From positions 3,286,001 through 3,350,000 of the forward strand of contig RQOL01000531.1 in NCBI GenBank assembly GCA_013076295.1: a stretch of 64,000 nucleotides of DNA, read 5' to 3'. This stretch comes from Sanderia malayensis (taxonomy: Eukaryota > Cnidaria > Scyphozoa > Semaeostomeae > Pelagiidae). Position 1 is the stretch's first letter. Each line of letters begins with the position of its first letter. Of this stretch, positions 60,301 to 64,000 are shown one piece after another. The notes below the pieces were generated by a model. The model was not told the DNA's origin. It did no database searches and saw only the letters and a program-made list of their open reading frames with translations. The position numbers and the translations under genes were made by a program.

Positions 60301-63300
60301 GAAACATCGGATGCTACGCCACAGAAAATCAAAGATGAGACTGATCTTCCATTTACATTTGCAGGTAATTTAAGTGTTTTTAAAATTGTTTTTAAAGTTT
60401 TATTTAATCGCTTTCTTGACCTCAAAAAGACAAAAATTTTTTCTTTTTACTCAGAACATTGTTTTTTATTTGTATATGTTTCTTTTAAATAGCACCGAAA
60501 AATTTGGAAGAGTTTTTGAAATGTGTGGAAGGATGGTATGAATGTTACTCTGTATTTATTACATGAAGGGCGCTGTCCTTACCAGCATATAATTATTTTT
60601 GTATAAAGTATAGAGCGTTGATAGTTCTGCCAGTTTCTTATCATGCTTGTTGTCAGTTTTTCACATCCAATAAACATTATTTTATTTTTCTCTAACAGGA
60701 ACTTTGAACAGCAGTTTTTGATTATTGACAGAATACGAAAATGCCATCCGCCAAAATTAGACGAGAAAAACAAAAATAAAATTGAGGTGGATGTTCATTG
60801 AAGAGTTTATTTTTGAATCTATGTACATCACTGTAAAAATACCCAACGAATAGGGGTTTTTATGCCAGAAAATGTTAAATTAATGTTTATTCTATTGCGC
60901 TTAGGTTTTATTTGGTATTATTCTAAGTTATGTGGATCATCTTTGCGAGTTGCCGTCCATTCCCATTGAATTCATAAACAAATTATCCAAGTAAGTTGTC
61001 TGTGTTTTCATTAATTATCCCAGGCATTGCCTACAACTGCATTGGTATTGTATTGTATGCCAGCACGAATAGCAGTCTCGAAAGTATACATTTTCTTCGT
61101 TTCAGACCAATATTCGAAGTAGCAAACGATATTTCCCATTTCGCCGCGAGAGAAATTCAACGAAGATTGCGTTCGAGTTTTAGAAGATTCTGGGTTCGAC
61201 GCCTGAAGTCAGGTATTGCCATATACCGTTATCTCCAACCTTCCCAATTTACGACTTGCAACAATTTTTGATAAATAAATTAACAATTTTTTCCTTTCTT
61301 TCAAGGGGGAAGACAAGCTGTTCCCGGCTTAAAAGAGGTTAGAGAACCAACTGCCTTCATATCAGATCTTTCTTTTATAATTTCATAAATTGCAAATTTT
61401 GATGTTACCTTGAATTCCCAAATGAAGGAGGAATGAAGCTCAATAGTTCATTTTAATGTATTCTGGTATTCTTACGCCTATTGTTTATTTTTTAGATATT
61501 TCTACTGAGTATTATTTCAAATATATTTCCAACTTCTGATTTGCGACACGCAGTGACCACACCTGCATTAACGTACATAGCTGCATCCCTTTCAAAGGTA
61601 AATCAAGACTTTCTTTCAGTCTTTTCTCTCTCTTTTTGAGGACTGATGAAATTACAATGGCGTGAAATAATGATACATTGGGTTTTATTTGCTTCTCTTT
61701 TCAGTCATATTTCCAAACATCGTCTGACTTGATATCTGGTCTACTTGTTTCTAACATCGCATTTGAGGTATGTTTCCCATATCCTGCTTTAAATCATCAT
61801 CTATTTATCATCATTATCGCCCTCATCGTCATTATCGCCCTCGTCATCATTATCGCCCTCATAATTATCATCAATCATTGTCTAATCATTATGGTTGCCA
61901 TTGTCATCATTATCATTCAAGAAGTATGTTTTGTTATATAACTTTCAAGTCCGAGCTTCGACAAACGTCAACAAATCTAGCTTCACACCTGACTTGTATT
62001 TCTCACATGTAAATACCTTCTAGCAATGATAATGGCTTTTATTTTTACTAGTTTGTATTTCCTTCGAAACGATTTGTTCCCGAGGTGATTAACTATCTCA
62101 CTGGTATCTTGTCCATGGCAACGGACAAAAGTGCCAACATTAAATGTAAGGGCGAGTTGAATTTTTTTCCATTCATCAATCTATCAAATTAATACAGCCT
62201 CTTTTGCGGTTATATTTTTATTCTAAACATTCTCATATTATTATTACAGATCGTCCATTGTTTAGACTCCACAATACGAGCAGACACTGTCTTAGTTTAA
62301 AGGCTAAAGCATCGTAAGTTAATTTATTTTAAAGTTATTTTCTGAGCAAAGAGCATTTCAATTCTTTGTTAACCTTCACTTTGCTCTGCCTTGTGCAATT
62401 CTGCATTGACCACTGTCAATCTTTCTTATTAGCGAGTTGGAGCTTGTTGCCAAATTACGACTTTCTGATATTGCAAATTCAAAAGATCCTTTAAAAAGAT
62501 GTCCTCAGATGCTCAAGTAAGTAAATAAGCAACGACTTTGAATTCTTTATTTTTCATTTGCAAATGATTATTATAATAAAATAGTAATTATTACAAAATG
62601 GATGTGCTACTTTGAGCTTTTAGCTCTTTGATCTTTTGCTTTCATTTTAGACTAAGCTTGATGAAGACATGTTTACATCTCATGAAGAAGTTCGTTACGT
62701 TGTATAAAGATCTGTCGTCATTTTATGAAGTCTTCACACCGGCCAAAACTTGCATTGCTGCGTAAGTAATTTCTTTCTTTTTGAGTTTCTCCTTTTTGAT
62801 CTTCTTTTTGAATTGCTCCACTTGAATTGTCTTCAAAACTCCTTATTATTTTCAACTGGTGAAAGTGGAATCCAAGCGAGACCCCGAATCCATAACGGTC
62901 CATGTTCTAGTTTTGGGACTGTGGGCCATATATTCCAAAAATTGTTGAACTTTTTTTCAAAATTCCTGTTCACCATAGTATCCTGCACAGAACTTTAATT
63001 CTGGTGACTTCAACAATACGTTATGTTTTGATGCAACTATTTGATATTTGTAGGATTCGAGTGGCTAATTACCCAATGGAAATACAGGTAATGCCCTGAA
63101 CCATACATCCCAATTTTTTATTATCGTTCAACATTATAATTTTCATTTTTAATTTGCTCTTGTTTGAAAAATACGCGAACCTTGATCTTATAATTATTTC
63201 AGAAACAGTTCAATGGGATATTGGAAGAGCTCAATGTTACAGTTGCAAGACAACCACTGACACTTCAAGCAAGGAAGCCTGTACCATTGCCACTTCTGGA

Positions 63301-63644
63301 ACCGAAGTTTGACGAAAAGTATGCTTCCAAATACATCTGATTTTGCCTTTAATTGACTTTGCCTTGAGACAGAGAATTATCTCACTCATTCCTAAATGAC
63401 ATAGACGTTTGGCTAGATATTAGGAAAGAACATTGAAACATTACATTTCATTAGGAGTTTCTTTTGTACTGTTTGTTTCTCTTCAGATACGAAGTAACAG
63501 CGAAGCGAAGACTGAAAAATAAAGACGCGAACGAGCTGGAGAAACTCAAATACAAACACAGAAAGGAATTGAAAGGAGCCGTCCGTGAAATTAGAAAGGA
63601 CAGCCAGTTCCTCGCAAGAGAAAAGCTTAAGGAAAAACTTGCAA
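57323..63644 (+). CDS. NOP14: NOP14 nucleolar protein, last exon(s) beyond the window
   Basis: About 26 small exons read in frame from 57323-57511 to 63487-63644. The start MGKNKPKAALVEQRRRKKKK continues to NPFEIRINKEKHSILGRKSK and GLPGLSRSKAI, diagnostic of NOP14. Further blocks: SLEEKMLQRFTLEKQ, THFGGFLEKAEKP, YDVLVRELFYETKAKP, an acidic tract (60098-60364), the helical C-terminal region (YVDHLCELPSIPIEFINKL, IFLLSIISNIFPTSDLRHAV) and a basic YEVTAKRRLKNKDANELEKL. NOP14 is part of the small-subunit processome and needed for 18S rRNA maturation in the nucleolus. The final donor at 63645 has no acceptor before 64000, so the terminal basic exon lies outside. Confidence 0.95.
61790..61890. repeat. 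Imprecise CATCATTATCGCCCT repeat in a NOP14 intron
   Basis: Four or more copies of a TCATTATCGCCCTCATCGT unit between NOP14 exons at 61705-61767 and 62052. The hydrophobic Ile-rich frame it creates is not a gene. Confidence 0.85.
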
Positions 63645-64000
63645 GGTGTGTTATTAAGTCATATATATCCTCTTTGCATGCAACAAGGAAAATGCTGGTA
63701 TGAACGAGGTTTGGGACTGTTATTTGATTGTTGATGTACATATGCTCATGTCACCTGAGATACTCCATGTAAAATGACGTTTTTAGGATTTATGGCCGTT
63801 AGGTCCAAAAGCAAACACCCAGTTTCTATCTTACATTGATTAGTCGCTATAGTTCAAACATAAATGACGTATTAAGTCAATTATTTTTTGGTCCAATAGT
63901 CGAATTCAGCTGGAAATTGTTTCAAACTATTCAGTAACTTCACATGAACGAAGTTCAATATGTTGGATTGAGGTTTTTATGATATGTAGCCTTAAGGACC
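63645..64000 (+). other. NOP14 intron running off the window
   Basis: After the donor at 63645 the remaining 356 bp show no acceptor followed by a plausible NOP14 C-terminal exon and no other gene. Confidence 0.6.

Overview
The window is from the nuclear genome of an animal, most likely a non-vertebrate with compact, AT-rich DNA. Most genes are split by short GT-AG introns, and about ten protein genes fit in 64 kb. Several products are typical metazoan proteins (53BP1, TTI1, SUPT7L, UBOX5, TTC33, SLF2-like). Telomere-type CCCTAA motifs and small foldback transposons are also present. The species cannot be named from the sequence; I infer a marine invertebrate (cnidarian, sponge or invertebrate deuterostome). 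Exon coordinates were read by eye from splice motifs and reading-frame continuity, so they may be off by a few bases.

Layout. 1-20496 (minus): one very large kinesin gene running off the left edge, with two candidate first exons, a motor domain spread over many small exons, and a 4.95-kb exon of coiled coil. 21865-28308 (minus): an SLF2/FAM178-like gene whose largest intron holds an array of about 180-bp repeats with trimeric higher-order structure. 28692-29794 (plus): TTC33, head to head with SLF2. 29819-34205 (minus): TTI1, tail to tail with TTC33 (24 bp between stop codons). 34412-35498 (plus): a C6orf163-like coiled-coil protein, head to head with TTI1. 35781-37559 (plus): intronless UBOX5/RNF37. 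37869-42309 (plus): a secreted right-handed beta-helix protein with a PAN/apple-like insert. 43638-44990 (plus): a secreted, very acidic Ser-Gly protein. 45411-46784 (minus): an intronless SCPEP1-like serine carboxypeptidase. 47438-48180: a satellite mixing telomere-like repeats with a conserved hairpin. 48640-54975 (plus): TP53BP1 homologue, whose introns hold foldback, MULE-like and hAT-like small elements. 55674-57125 (minus): SUPT7L. 57323 to beyond 63644 (plus): NOP14, head to head with SUPT7L and missing only its last exon(s).

How the genes relate. Three neighbours act in genome stability: SLF2 (SMC5/6 recruitment), TTI1 (PIKK maturation, hence ATM/ATR/mTOR) and TP53BP1 (double-strand-break signalling). 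NOP14 (small-subunit processome) and SUPT7L (SAGA) are housekeeping genes sharing a promoter of about 200 bp. The 37.8-46.8 kb block holds three secreted or lysosomal proteins. The most unusual items are the kinesin (motor resembling armadillo-repeat-type kinesins, with an acidic insertion and a possible tail-anchor splice form), the telomere-like satellite with covarying hairpin arms, the higher-order repeat in SLF2, and the MULE and hAT miniature elements with intact target-site duplications.
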